A stretch of DNA of 64,000 nt from JAJPXI01 sp051867655 (lineage in GTDB: Bacteria > Bacillota > Clostridia > Oscillospirales > Oscillospiraceae): NCBI GenBank assembly GCA_051867655.1, contig JBJDYV010000018.1, positions 1 through 64,000 on the forward strand. Reading direction: 5' to 3'. The notes under the pieces are model-generated. The model did not search any database. It had not been told where the DNA came from and saw only the letters and a program-made list of their open reading frames with translations. Every line of letters starts with the position of its first letter. Position 1 is the stretch's first letter. A program made the position numbers and the translations under genes. Shown here piece after piece: positions 8,716 through 17,141 of this stretch.

Positions 8716-8891
8716 ATTTCACCAACAGTCCCTATGAGCCGTTTATGAAGCAGCCCTCCTACTACCGTGGCCCCGCCGCCCCTGAGCCCGCGCCCAAGGG
8801 CAGCCGCTGTCATGGCTGCCCCTACTGGCGGGGGATCGCCTGTGTTTCTTGTTACCGTGATTTGCTGAAAAAGCCCGGTGACGGGAGGTGA
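8712..8891 (+). CDS. Small Cys-rich ICE protein
   Basis: A 59-residue product whose start overlaps the DUF4366 stop (ATGA). The C-terminal half has CHGCPYWRGIACVSCYRDLL, two CxxC pairs that could bind one zinc ion. It ends five bases before the next Cys-rich gene, so the two are co-transcribed. No family is recognised with certainty. Confidence 0.6.
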   Translation: MNFTNSPYEPFMKQPSYYRGPAAPEPAPKGSRCHGCPYWRGIACVSCYRDLLKKPGDGR

Positions 8892-8895
8892 CGCG

Positions 8896-9252
8896 ATGGC
8901 GCAGCGAGAGCTGACCCGGCAGGAACGGGCGGCGATCCGTAAACTGGTAACTTCCCTGTGCGCCAACTATGACCGGGAGTATGGCTGCCTCCGGCTGGAC
9001 GGCGAGTGTTATATGCTAGGCAAATGCTGGACGGGAGCCTATTGCCGCTACTTCCGGGAGGCCGTCCTGCCCAATGATCCGGTGCTGGAGGCCGCGCTGA
9101 CCGCCGAGGGCCCGGCCCCGGAGACGCGCCCTTGCCCCATCTGCGGGCGGGCCTTTCTTCCGGACGGCAGGACGCGGTATTGCTCCACAGCCTGTGCCCA
9201 TATCGCCATGCGGCGGCAGCAGCGGGATTATATGAGGAGAAAGCGGGGCTGA
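8896..9252 (+). CDS. Cys-rich VLP domain protein
   Basis: 118 residues with two cysteine clusters. The first, in LCANYDREYGCLRLDGECY and GKCWTGAYCRYF, matches the 'Cys_rich_VLP' domain of ICE-encoded proteins. The second, CPICGRAFLPDGRTRYCSTA, looks like a small zinc finger close to a DNA-binding basic tail. GGGAGGTG precedes the ATG. It lies between the DUF4366 and MobC genes, the usual place; a role in mobilisation or regulation is inference. Confidence 0.75.
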   Translation: MAQRELTRQERAAIRKLVTSLCANYDREYGCLRLDGECYMLGKCWTGAYCRYFREAVLPNDPVLEAALTAEGPAPETRPCPICGRAFLPDGRTRYCSTACAHIAMRRQQRDYMRRKRG

Positions 9253-9385
9253 ACAGTTGAAAAATAGGGCCTAAAAATGCCCTGTTTTCAAGGCTTTTCC
9301 GGGCCGCTTTTGGGGCGGGGTGTGTAATTTCATGCCCCGCCCCGGTTTGGCTAGGATGCTTTCAACATTTGAAATGGAGGAAAAT

Positions 9386-9739
9386 GTGGAGAAAAACGCT
9401 GATTATACTATTCTTCGCTCCGTCCTGTTCGATAATGGGCGGGGCTTCGCCCTGGGGGAAAATCCTGCGGCCCCCTCGCCCTTTGTAACATGGCAATTCA
9501 CGGAGGAACAGGGCAAGCGGGATTACTATTGGGGCCATTATCACAGCGACGGGGCAGCCGCTGAAAAGGAGTTTGCCGCCCGCGCCGCTGACTACCAGCG
9601 GCGTTATGGGGTGCGGGAAGTTCCGCGCCCCATAGCCGAGCAGATGAAAGAAGCTGGGACGCGGGTGGAGGAAAAGCCCGTGGACAAGGTGCGGGAATAC
9701 CCGCCCCAGCGCCACGGCCGGGAGCGCGAGGAACGGTGA
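9386..9739 (+). CDS. Conserved ICE protein of unknown function upstream of mobC
   Basis: 117 residues from the GTG at 9,386, which has GGAGG five bases upstream; ATGs further up lack a ribosome site. The core reads DYTILRSVLFDNGRGFALG and FVTWQFTEEQGKRDYYWG, which I remember as conserved in related ICEs but cannot name. The charged C-terminus (REYPPQRHGREREER) overlaps the mobC start by four bases, so translation is coupled to mobilisation. Confidence 0.65.
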   Translation: MEKNADYTILRSVLFDNGRGFALGENPAAPSPFVTWQFTEEQGKRDYYWGHYHSDGAAAEKEFAARAADYQRRYGVREVPRPIAEQMKEAGTRVEEKPVDKVREYPPQRHGREREER

Positions 9740-10080
9740 CGAAAAAGCGCCTCCGCTCCGTCCACCTCAATGTCATGGTGACGCCGGAGGAGCAGGAGCT
9801 GATCTATGAGCGCATGGCCGAGGCGGGTATTCGCAATATGGGAGCCTATATGCGGAAAATGGCCCTCAACGGGTATGTGCTCCATGTTGACCTCTCGGAT
9901 GTCCGGGAGCTGGTGTCTTTGCAGCGGCGGTGTGCGAACAACCTCAACCAAGTGGCGATTCATGCCAACACCTACGGGGTCTATCCCGATGAGATAGCCG
10001 CGCTCCAAAAGGACTACGCCGACTTGTGGGAGCCGCTCTTTGATTTGCTGAAAAAGCTGGCAGTTCTTACTGAAAAGTAA
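9736..10080 (+). CDS. mobC: MobC-like plasmid/ICE mobilisation relaxosome protein
   Basis: 114 residues with the typical ribbon-helix-helix start (VHLNVMVTPEEQELIYERMA) and the MobC signature LVSLQRRCANNLNQVAIHAN. MobC proteins open or bind oriT DNA to help the relaxase nick it. The GTG start overlaps the preceding gene (GTGA). The relaxase normally follows directly, but here it is 2 kb away because the caspase-like gene and a membrane-protein gene lie between. Confidence 0.87.
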   Translation: MTKKRLRSVHLNVMVTPEEQELIYERMAEAGIRNMGAYMRKMALNGYVLHVDLSDVRELVSLQRRCANNLNQVAIHANTYGVYPDEIAALQKDYADLWEPLFDLLKKLAVLTEK

Positions 10081-10083
10081 AAA

Positions 10084-10122
10084 GCGGGATGTAGGCTTGC
10101 AAGCGCATACATCCCGTTTCAT
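10084..10122. terminator. Bidirectional terminator between mobC and the caspase-like gene
   Basis: Inverted repeat CGGGATGTA (10,085-10,093) and TACATCCCG (10,108-10,116). It is followed by TTTCATTTT on the + strand and by CTTTTTAC on the - strand, so it serves both convergent genes. Confidence 0.75.
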
Positions 10123-10123
10123 T

Positions 10124-11581
10124 TTATATGTATCGAAGTAGCCTAAAGTTGTACGGAATAAGAATTGATGTTGTAGCTGGTATTGGTATATTACAGGTGA
10201 ATTTAATTTTACTCCTTGGAGCTGCTATTTTTTCAAGTATTATGTTTTCAAGTTCAGGCAGAGTAACCTCACGGTAAAAATAACTTGTGTCATTGTATTC
10301 ATAAAACTCTGTCGCATTTTCGTCATACATACAACTTAACCCGTCAATGTAAATACCGTCAATATGGTATTCGTCATTTTCTTTGGAAATAAGAATGTCT
10401 GTTGTCAAAAAATTCTTCGAGCCAGGAATATAGATTATCTGTTGTGGATATTGCTCCAGATAATCACGGATAAACAGTCCGCACGCCGCAAACTTACTTT
10501 TCATACATAGCTTTACGGGTTTTTCATATTGTTCCGATTTTAGATTTGTTCTGATTTGACCCTTACTATTAAAGTATATTTCGAACAGAATACCATTTAG
10601 CAAATGTATTGCAGCACTCCCGCCAATGTCATCGAGGTTAGCTTCAATGTTTTCTATCCAAGATTCAGCATTTCCAGAGCCTCCGCACGCTGCTTGATAA
10701 ATATTTCGGCCGAGGATAAACAAGTCGTCTTTATCGGAATGAGAAAAATCTGTTCGATTTATCTTTTTTATTGCGGGATTTTGTTTATACCAATTATATG
10801 TTTTCAACGCATTAACAATACTCTCTATCTCATCTTCTCTTTCAAAAATATAGTTTTGGTCAGCCAATGCGTCAGTTGAATATGTGGGCCTTGCTTCATC
10901 TCCATCAATGCCAGAATTGAAATAGAAAGTTCCCATTAACGATGTGTGTTCCCATGTTATTTGCCGGTGGCCTGTATGAGAACTCACTGTGTTTCTGACA
11001 CGCTTGAACATATCTTCAATGGCCAAATTTTTAGTAGCAATATGTGTTAGCAGTGCTTCGGTATAAACGCCATGACCATTCTTTCCATCTGAAGCCTTTT
11101 GCCCCGGAGAGGTAGAAAATGCAATAATGGTTCCTTTAGGTGCATATATCGGAGCCAATCCTTCATTAGCTGTACTTCTCCATGTAACAAAGGGATTATC
11201 CCGGCAAGCATCTAAAATGAGTATTTTTGTGGTTACCTTGCTTTCTTCAAATATGTCGATAACATCATTTAGCGGAAAAGAAGTGTGTTTACAAGAAATG
11301 TCATCAAAGAAATTGGTATCTTTTATGGCTAAATAGTTTTCCCCCTTACATTGTATTCCGTGTCCAGCAAAGAAAAACAATCCTACACTTGATTGTTCTA
11401 ATTTAGCTCTGAATGTTTGCAAAGCTCTGTCCATATCTTCTCTCGTCACATTCAAAAAACATTCTGCGTCAAATCCCAATTCGGACAGCTTTTCTGATAA
11501 TGCGGATGCGTCATTAACTGCATTTTGAAGTGGACAATCGTGATATTCATTTATTCCAAAAAGAATAGCGGATTTCTTCAT
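10124..11581 (-). CDS. Caspase-like (peptidase C14) protein, ICE cargo
   Basis: 485 residues. The N-terminal 230 residues are a caspase-fold protease: MKKSAILFGINEYHD, the catalytic His in FFFAGHGIQCKGENY (His74) and the catalytic Cys in ILILDACRDNPF (Cys126), then GTIIAFSTSPGQKASDG, as in bacterial metacaspases/orthocaspases. The C-terminal 250 residues match nothing I can name. The gene is on the opposite strand from its neighbours and visibly AT-rich compared with the GC-rich ICE, which suggests separate acquisition. Many bacterial caspase-like proteases act in antiphage cell suicide, but no partner gene is adjacent, so the role is open. The start is the ATG after AGCGAG; the longer frame to 11,710 lacks a ribosome site. 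Confidence 0.85.
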   Translation of the reverse strand: MKKSAILFGINEYHDCPLQNAVNDASALSEKLSELGFDAECFLNVTREDMDRALQTFRAKLEQSSVGLFFFAGHGIQCKGENYLAIKDTNFFDDISCKHTSFPLNDVIDIFEESKVTTKILILDACRDNPFVTWRSTANEGLAPIYAPKGTIIAFSTSPGQKASDGKNGHGVYTEALLTHIATKNLAIEDMFKRVRNTVSSHTGHRQITWEHTSLMGTFYFNSGIDGDEARPTYSTDALADQNYIFEREDEIESIVNALKTYNWYKQNPAIKKINRTDFSHSDKDDLFILGRNIYQAACGGSGNAESWIENIEANLDDIGGSAAIHLLNGILFEIYFNSKGQIRTNLKSEQYEKPVKLCMKSKFAACGLFIRDYLEQYPQQIIYIPGSKNFLTTDILISKENDEYHIDGIYIDGLSCMYDENATEFYEYNDTSYFYREVTLPELENIILEKIAAPRSKIKFTCNIPIPATTSILIPYNFRLLRYI

Positions 11582-11737
11582 AGCAATCTCGCTCCTGTGA
11601 TTTAGTAGTAATTGTATTCTACACAATCCTACAGCCATCTGCAAGATGGCTGTAGCGCGACATCCTTGTACCCCTATTTTTGCAGAGTTATAATTGACAT
11701 ATAGGGACAACCAACCATCTTTCGAGGAGGTATCACT

Positions 11738-12031
11738 ATGCGGATCATTCTGAAAATCCTCGCCACTCCCTTTATGTTGGTGCTCACGCTGACTGTGGCG
11801 GTGCTATCGTTCCTGCACTCATTGGCCGCTTGGGCGCTGGGCATCCTCGCTTTGATTTTTGCCGTTTGCGGGGTGTTTGCCTGCACGATTGGCGGCGATC
11901 CAGCGGCGGGTATTCAAATGCTGATTATAGCTTTCCTCGTTTCTCCCTTTGGGCTCCCGGTCTTGGCCGAATGGCTCATTAGCAAACTGGACGATCTCAA
12001 TTACTCCCTGCGCTGCTTCATTACTGGCTGA
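11738..12031 (+). CDS. CD1845-type ICE membrane protein
   Basis: 97 residues, mostly hydrophobic, with two or three membrane spans (LVLTLTVAVLSFLHSLAAWA, ALIFAVCGVFACTI, LIIAFLVSPFGLPVLAEWL) and a short polar tail, DDLNYSLRCFITG. The family is regularly found just upstream of the relaxase in clostridial ICEs. Its function is unknown. A clear GAGGAGGTATCACT ribosome site precedes the ATG. Confidence 0.75.
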   Translation: MRIILKILATPFMLVLTLTVAVLSFLHSLAAWALGILALIFAVCGVFACTIGGDPAAGIQMLIIAFLVSPFGLPVLAEWLISKLDDLNYSLRCFITG

Positions 12032-12033
12032 TG

Positions 12034-12056
12034 CTTTGGGACATTTTGTCCCAAAG
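12034..12056. repeat. 23-bp ICE palindrome, copy 6
   Basis: Perfect arms CTTTGGGACA and TGTCCCAAAG with centre TTT, three bases after the stop of the CD1845-type gene and about 60 bases before the relaxase. Confidence 0.92.
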
Positions 12057-12113
12057 TTACATGACGGCGGCTGAACACAGCCGCTGTTTCTCATATAGGA
12101 AGGAGGGCTGCCC

Positions 12114-13538
12114 ACGGCGACAACCTATTTCAAGAAGCACAAAATCAGCAAAGGAGAAAGCATCGCGCAATCGCTGAAGGATCGTTTTGAATACGGCCAA
12201 AATCCGGACAAGACACAGGGCGGCGAATTGATTTCTTCCTATGAGTGCGACCATATGACCGCCGATGCGGAGTTTCTGCTCTCAAAGGCCAAGTACAAAG
12301 CTACCACAGGCCGGGAACAGCGGCGGGATGCCGATGTGCTGTGCTATCAGATCCGGCAGTCATTCAAGCCCGGAGAGATCACCCCGGAGGAGGCTAACCG
12401 TGTCGGCTATGAAACGGCGATGCGCTGGACAAAGGGCAAGTACGCTTTTTTTGTTGCCACCCATACAGACCGCCAGCACATTCACAACCACATTTATTAC
12501 AATTCAACCGCGCTGGACTGCACGCATAAGTTCCGGGATTTCATCGGCTCGGCGCGGGCGGTGCGGCGGCTCTCTGACAGGATTTGTCTGGAAAACGATC
12601 TGTCCGTGATCGTCAATCCCAAGCTCCATAGCAAGGGCCGTTTTCTCCACTATGGGGCATGGCTGGGGGCGGAGCGCCAGCCCTCCTATAAGGAGCGGCT
12701 GCGTCTTGCCATTGGCGACGCTCTGGTAAAAAGCCCCGCTGACTTTGACGACTTCTTGCAGCTCATGGAGGAGGCTGGCTATACGGTCAAGCGTGGGCGC
12801 GGCGGCGCGATCTCTTTCCTCGTCCCTGGACAGGAACGGGCAACGCGCCTCCGGGCATCCACCCTTGGAGACGGTTATGATCCCGAGGATATCCGGGCCG
12901 TGATTGCCGGGAAACAGCCTGCCCCGCAGATCCACGGCGAGACAGCTCCCGCGCCCAGGCGCGTCAATCTCATTGTGGATATACAGGAGCGTCTGCGCTC
13001 CGGCAAAGGCCCGGCTTATGAACGGTGGGCCAAGGTGTATAACCTCAAACAGATGGCCGCCGCTCTTATGTTTTTACAGGAGCACCAGCTCACCGAATAT
13101 GACCAGCTTGCCGCGCAAGCTGACAGGGCCACCCAGCGGTTTCACGCTCTGGCCTGGGAGTTGCGGCAGACCGAGGCCGACCTTGCTAAAACCTCCGGGC
13201 TGATGGAGGCCGTGGTGCAATACGCCAAATCCCGTCCCGCATTCGAGGGCTACAAGGCGGCCCGGTACAGCAAAAAATATCTGGCCGAGCATGAAACGGA
13301 GCTGGCCGACTACCGGGCGGCAAAGGCGGCACTCAATGAGCTGTTGAACGGCGAAAAGCTCCCGAAGATGGACGTACTAAAAGAAAAGCGCCGCAAGCTG
13401 GCGGCGCGGAAGAAAGCTCTTTATACCGAGTACCGACAGGCCCAACAGGATATGCGGGAGGCCGTGGCGGTCAAGGGGAATATTGATCAGCTGCTCGGTC
13501 TGACTGACGAACGCACAAATAAGGAACAGGAGCGATAA
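12114..13538 (+). CDS. Relaxase / mobilisation nuclease (MobP-like)
   Basis: Nicks oriT and pilots the ICE strand into the recipient. The three-His metal motif is in HTDRQHIHNHIYYNS (HxDxxHxHNH), and the flanking KGKYAFFVATHTDRQH is typical of the family. The C-terminal half is charged helix. Recognisable relaxase sequence (TATTYFKKHKISKGESI) begins upstream of any ATG: the codon where relatives have Met is ACG at 12,114, seven bases after GGAGG. CTG at 12,108 and TTG at 12,228 are alternatives, but the TTG would remove the conserved N-terminus. Total 474-475 residues. Confidence 0.85.
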   Translation, partial: TATTYFKKHKISKGESIAQSLKDRFEYGQNPDKTQGGELISSYECDHMTADAEFLLSKAKYKATTGREQRRDADVLCYQIRQSFKPGEITPEEANRVGYETAMRWTKGKYAFFVATHTDRQHIHNHIYYNSTALDCTHKFRDFIGSARAVRRLSDRICLENDLSVIVNPKLHSKGRFLHYGAWLGAERQPSYKERLRLAIGDALVKSPADFDDFLQLMEEAGYTVKRGRGGAISFLVPGQERATRLRASTLGDGYDPEDIRAVIAGKQPAPQIHGETAPAPRRVNLIVDIQERLRSGKGPAYERWAKVYNLKQMAAALMFLQEHQLTEYDQLAAQADRATQRFHALAWELRQTEADLAKTSGLMEAVVQYAKSRPAFEGYKAARYSKKYLAEHETELADYRAAKAALNELLNGEKLPKMDVLKEKRRKLAARKKALYTEYRQAQQDMREAVAVKGNIDQLLGLTDERTNKEQER

Positions 13539-13544
13539 GCGACG

Positions 13545-13727
13545 GTGACGCAGACAACAGACTTTGGGACAACTTGTCCCAAAGTGCCGGGTTTGGGGAG
13601 GCTCCCCAACAAGCGTTTTTGCAGGCCCCCACGGGGCGCAAAAATAGCAAGTGTGGCCACACTTGCCCTGCTTGCCGTTAGTGCGATTCCCGGAAAGGCA
13701 GCGGAAAGTGGAGGCTGTGTGCTATAA
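13545..13727 (+). CDS. Small ORF downstream of the relaxase, doubtful
   Basis: A GTG-initiated 60-codon frame beginning six bases after the relaxase stop. The N-terminus is palindrome-derived (FGTTCPKV) and the rest is basic then hydrophobic (IASVATLALLAVSAIPG). No family is recognised. It may be a palindrome-carrying spacer rather than a gene. Confidence 0.25.
   Translation: MTQTTDFGTTCPKVPGLGRLPNKRFCRPPRGAKIASVATLALLAVSAIPGKAAESGGCVL
13562..13584. repeat. 23-bp ICE palindrome, copy 7
   Basis: Perfect arms CTTTGGGACA and TGTCCCAAAG with centre ACT, about 24 bases after the relaxase stop. Confidence 0.92.
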
Positions 13728-13778
13728 CTTATAGAGACTGGAACAGTATATAATTCCAGTAATGCCCATAATCCTCCG

Positions 13779-13832
13779 TTTACAGTTTCGATACAACTTG
13801 TTGCTGACTCTGATATTTCTTGATGTTATAAT
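13779..13832 (+). promoter_or_regulatory. Candidate response-regulator operator and promoter of the two-component operon
   Basis: Direct half-sites TACAGTTT and TACAACTT spaced 11 bp apart (13,781-13,799) lie upstream of a -10-like TATAAT at 13,827-13,832. Almost the same sequence recurs at 16,956-16,980 before the transporter operon. Tandem half-sites one helical turn apart are typical of OmpR-family regulators. A -35 box is not clear. Confidence 0.5.
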
Positions 13833-13903
13833 GTTTAAAACTGCACGTCACGCCGTCTTTGGTGGTCAGTTATGCTATAACCGATACAAAGGAGGCCAAA
13901 ACC

Positions 13904-14563
13904 ATGGCCCATATTTTGATTGTTGAGGATGAAGAACATATTGCCCAGATGATTGAAGCAACCTTAACGCTGGGCGGTCATACCAGCCAATGGTGTGCGG
14001 ATGGCGCCCAGGCGCTTTCCCGGATTGAAGATGGCTCCTTCGATCTGGTGTTACTGGATGTTTTGCTGCCTGGGCTGGACGGCTTTTCGATTATGAGCCG
14101 TCTCCAAAAGCAAGATGTTCCGGTGATCTTCCTGTCTGCGATGCAACAGGTAGAGGATAAGGTGCGGGGCCTGCGTTTGGGCGCGGAGGACTACATAGCA
14201 AAACCTTTCGAGCCGCTGGAACTGTTGGCCCGCATTGAGGTGGCCCTGCGGCGGCGGGGCAAGGGAGATCAGATGTTGGAATACGGCCCAATCAGGCAGG
14301 AGCTGGGCAGCCACACTGTCACTTTGAATGGAGAACCTGTCGCCCTTTCCCCCAAGGAGTTCGACCTGCTGCAGGTGTTTCTCCAGAACCAAAACCTGGC
14401 GCTCAGTCGGGACAAGCTGCTGGCGATGGTCTGGGGCTATGAGTACACCGGGGAGAGCCGCACTGTGGACATTCATGTCCAGCGCCTGCGGCAAAAGCTG
14501 GGCCTGACCGACCAGCTGGTCACCCTGCCCCGGATCGGCTACCGCCTGGAGAAGCTGCCATGA
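13904..14563 (+). CDS. OmpR-family response regulator
   Basis: 219 residues: a receiver domain (MAHILIVEDEEHIAQMIE, phosphoacceptor Asp in LVLLDVLLPGLDG, about Asp50, and Lys in YIAKPFEPLEL) plus a winged-helix DNA-binding domain ending in SRTVDIHVQRLRQKLG. It overlaps the histidine kinase gene by four bases, so they form a pair. It most likely controls the adjacent ABC transporter operon, since both have the same 25-bp upstream element. AAAGGAGG precedes the ATG. Confidence 0.92.
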   Translation: MAHILIVEDEEHIAQMIEATLTLGGHTSQWCADGAQALSRIEDGSFDLVLLDVLLPGLDGFSIMSRLQKQDVPVIFLSAMQQVEDKVRGLRLGAEDYIAKPFEPLELLARIEVALRRRGKGDQMLEYGPIRQELGSHTVTLNGEPVALSPKEFDLLQVFLQNQNLALSRDKLLAMVWGYEYTGESRTVDIHVQRLRQKLGLTDQLVTLPRIGYRLEKLP

Positions 14564-16041
14564 AGCTATGGCAGAAGATCTTTCTTCCCACCCTGGCGCT
14601 GATGGTACTGTCCACAGCGCTGACCTCCACACTGTTGCTCAAGACAAGCAGGGACTCCCTGTGGCAGCGGGAGGGACAGCGGGCGGTTACTCAGCAACAA
14701 TATTTGGCTGGGATGCTCCGGGCAGGTGTCATCAGCCATCGGCTCCAGCTGGGTTTCGTACAACTGAATGAAGAAGAAACCAGCCAGACTGCCCAAAAGG
14801 TTTTGTCTCAGCAGGCGCAGGACAGCTATCTGACAGGGCTGATCTTGCTGGACGCCGATGGGGATGCGCTGTATGACACGATGCCCGACAGCCTGGTCGG
14901 CACTCTGCCGGATGCCCCAGCAGAGGAACCCAGCGCAACGGTCTATGAACTGCGCCCTGGTGCGCAGAACAGCGAATGGTATCTGGTATGTGTGATGCCG
15001 GTGACGCTGGAGTCCGTCCAGTACCGGCTGGGAGCAGCCTATTGCGTTAGCGATTTACAGAGACAGCTGACTGAACAAGCCGTGGGCGCGGTGGCTCTTT
15101 GCCTTGTTCTCAGTCTGGCCGGGGCTGTACTGCTGCTCATTTTGGTGCGGGTGCTACTGCGCCCTCTGGCGGCGCTGGATGAGAGTGCCCGGCGCGTAGC
15201 CTCCGGACACTACGGTGAACGTTTGCATGTGAGCGGCGGTGACGAACTGGCCGGGTTGGCCCAGGACATGAATGATATGGCCCAAGCGGTACAGGACCGG
15301 GTGGAGCAGCTGGAACGGACGGCGGACGAGCGCAAGACGTTCATCGGCAATCTGGCCCATGAGATGAAAACGCCCTTGACCAGTATTCTGGGTTTCGCCG
15401 ATCTGCTCTACCTTCCCAAAAATGTGCCAGAGGAAACGCGGGTGGAGTACGCCCGTGTCATCTCCGAGGAGGCCAAGCGCCTGCGCGCCCTGTCCGGCAA
15501 GCTATTGGAGCTGACCACTCTGGGCAGCTCCAGCATCCTGCTTCTCCCCACTTCCTTGCGCACGGTGGCGGATGAAGTAGAGGTCAGCCTTCGCCCAGTC
15601 ATGGCCCAAAGCGACCTGAAGCTCCATTGCAGCTGTCCCGATGTTCTGATCGACATGGATCGGGAGCTGTTCAAATCCCTGCTGTACAACCTGTTGGATA
15701 ACGGACGCAAGGCAAGTCAAAAGGGCAGCCTTTTGGAGCTAACCGCGCAGGTGGACGCAGGGGGGGTGACTATCCTGGTGCGGGATCACGGCAGTGGCAT
15801 TCCTCAAGAGGAGATAGATAAGATCTGTCAGCCCTTTTACATGGTGGACAAAAGCCGTAGTCGCAAGGCGGGCGGTGTGGGGCTGGGCTTGGCGCTGTGT
15901 CAGGAAATCGTAGCGGTACACCACGGCTCTATGAATATCCAGAGTCAAGTGGATCAGGGCACTTCGATCATCCTCCGGTTCCCCGTCAGCGCCGCGGAAC
16001 AGAATAGATCGAAAGGAGGCGTACCCTGTGCGAAAACATAA
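14560..16041 (+). CDS. Sensor histidine kinase (HAMP, HisKA, HATPase)
   Basis: 493 residues. Two membrane spans (about 7-29 and 170-195, ALCLVLSLAGAVLLLILVRV) enclose a 140-residue extracellular sensor. A HAMP segment follows, then the H-box NLAHEMKTPLTSILGFADL (His about 266), the N-box LLYNLLDNGRKASQ and the G-boxes DHGSGIP and GGVGLGLAL. All catalytic motifs are intact. It overlaps the response regulator upstream and the exported-protein gene downstream, so the three form one operon. The signal is unknown; the neighbouring transporter suggests a peptide antibiotic or an envelope signal. Confidence 0.92.
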   Translation: MKLWQKIFLPTLALMVLSTALTSTLLLKTSRDSLWQREGQRAVTQQQYLAGMLRAGVISHRLQLGFVQLNEEETSQTAQKVLSQQAQDSYLTGLILLDADGDALYDTMPDSLVGTLPDAPAEEPSATVYELRPGAQNSEWYLVCVMPVTLESVQYRLGAAYCVSDLQRQLTEQAVGAVALCLVLSLAGAVLLLILVRVLLRPLAALDESARRVASGHYGERLHVSGGDELAGLAQDMNDMAQAVQDRVEQLERTADERKTFIGNLAHEMKTPLTSILGFADLLYLPKNVPEETRVEYARVISEEAKRLRALSGKLLELTTLGSSSILLLPTSLRTVADEVEVSLRPVMAQSDLKLHCSCPDVLIDMDRELFKSLLYNLLDNGRKASQKGSLLELTAQVDAGGVTILVRDHGSGIPQEEIDKICQPFYMVDKSRSRKAGGVGLGLALCQEIVAVHHGSMNIQSQVDQGTSIILRFPVSAAEQNRSKGGVPCAKT

Positions 16042-16942
16042 ATTTATCCTGATAACGGTCTTCATTTTGCTGGTAGGCGCTTTGACTGCCGGATTGGCGG
16101 CCCGGGCAGTGGTGACCCCACGGATGGGGGAGACGATTTCTGCGGGGGTGCTTTCCGTGCCCTCTGTGCTGGGTCAAACCGCGGAAGAGGTACTCTTTTA
16201 TCCTTGGCCCATGTATGAAACTCAAACTCTCTTTCCACTCTCAGAAGACTACCGTGATCTTGAGCTTCAGACAGAAAATAGCCGTCTGTTCCTGCTGCTC
16301 GGTGCCTATGGATCGCTTGGTATCTCCTATGACTATGAAACATTGTTGGGAAGTCTGCTCTGGAATGTGGGCGACAAAGATGATCCCACCCAGATAAATA
16401 GCCAGCTTTTTTTGAAAGATTTTCCTGCGATTTTGTATGAGAGTCAGACTCCAGTGATCCTGGATTTTGCTCTGAGCGAAACTGCACCCTCTTCCGTCAG
16501 CTATTTGGTGCGGCCGCTGGAAACCCACGAACTCACCGAGGAACAGCAGCAGGCTGCACTGTTGAAAGTCAAATCCGATCTAGCAAAGTGTTTGCTTTCC
16601 CTCGACCGAACTGAAAGCGATCTGGCGGAATTGCTTTTCAGTTTCTCTGAGCATTATGAAGGGTGGAAGATAACGGAGTTTTTCTCACCCTTAGAGCAAT
16701 TGTATGAATTGCTGCACTCTCAATACGGTTCTGTCCAGGATGCAGAGCTTGAAAACGCTTCCGATTATCCCTCTCTGGAGGATATTCTTGCTGAACGGGG
16801 GACATCCGGTCCCTGCACCATTCAACTGATAACCACCCCACAGCAGATCGTGATTCTCTTCAACCTGGACAACGGCAGCATTTTCGGAACCTACTACGAT
16901 GTTCAATTGGAGCGTTACAGCGGGTTTGGCATGAGTATTTGA
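16028..16942 (+). CDS. Membrane-anchored exported protein of the two-component operon
   Basis: 304 residues with one N-terminal membrane span (FILITVFILLVGALTAGLAA) and no lipobox. The remainder is extracytoplasmic, with acidic, leucine-rich helices; no family is recognised. The GTG start, after AAAGGAGGCGTACCCT, lies inside the kinase gene, so translation is coupled. Gene order suggests an accessory to the sensor, such as a signal-binding protein; that is inference. Confidence 0.7.
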   Translation: MRKHKFILITVFILLVGALTAGLAARAVVTPRMGETISAGVLSVPSVLGQTAEEVLFYPWPMYETQTLFPLSEDYRDLELQTENSRLFLLLGAYGSLGISYDYETLLGSLLWNVGDKDDPTQINSQLFLKDFPAILYESQTPVILDFALSETAPSSVSYLVRPLETHELTEEQQQAALLKVKSDLAKCLLSLDRTESDLAELLFSFSEHYEGWKITEFFSPLEQLYELLHSQYGSVQDAELENASDYPSLEDILAERGTSGPCTIQLITTPQQIVILFNLDNGSIFGTYYDVQLERYSGFGMSI

Positions 16943-16955
16943 GCACGCCCACATT

Positions 16956-16980
16956 TTTACAGTTTTGATACAATTTGATG
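16956..16980 (+). promoter_or_regulatory. Second candidate response-regulator operator
   Basis: Half-sites TACAGTTT and TACAATTT spaced 11 bp apart, matching the element at 13,779-13,803 in 22 of 25 positions. It lies 14 bases after the exported-protein gene and about 160 bases before the transporter genes. Confidence 0.55.
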
Positions 16981-17141
16981 AATACTTTTTGCCCCTTTTC
17001 ATGGGATAGTTGAGACAGTTCTTCCGCTATTCCATTGAAAAGGGGCCTTTTCTGTATATTTGGCCCACATTTTAAAAAGGAGGGTTTCCGGTGAAATGAG
17101 TAAAATCCAATGAATGGACAACTTCAAATTGGAGGCACAGT

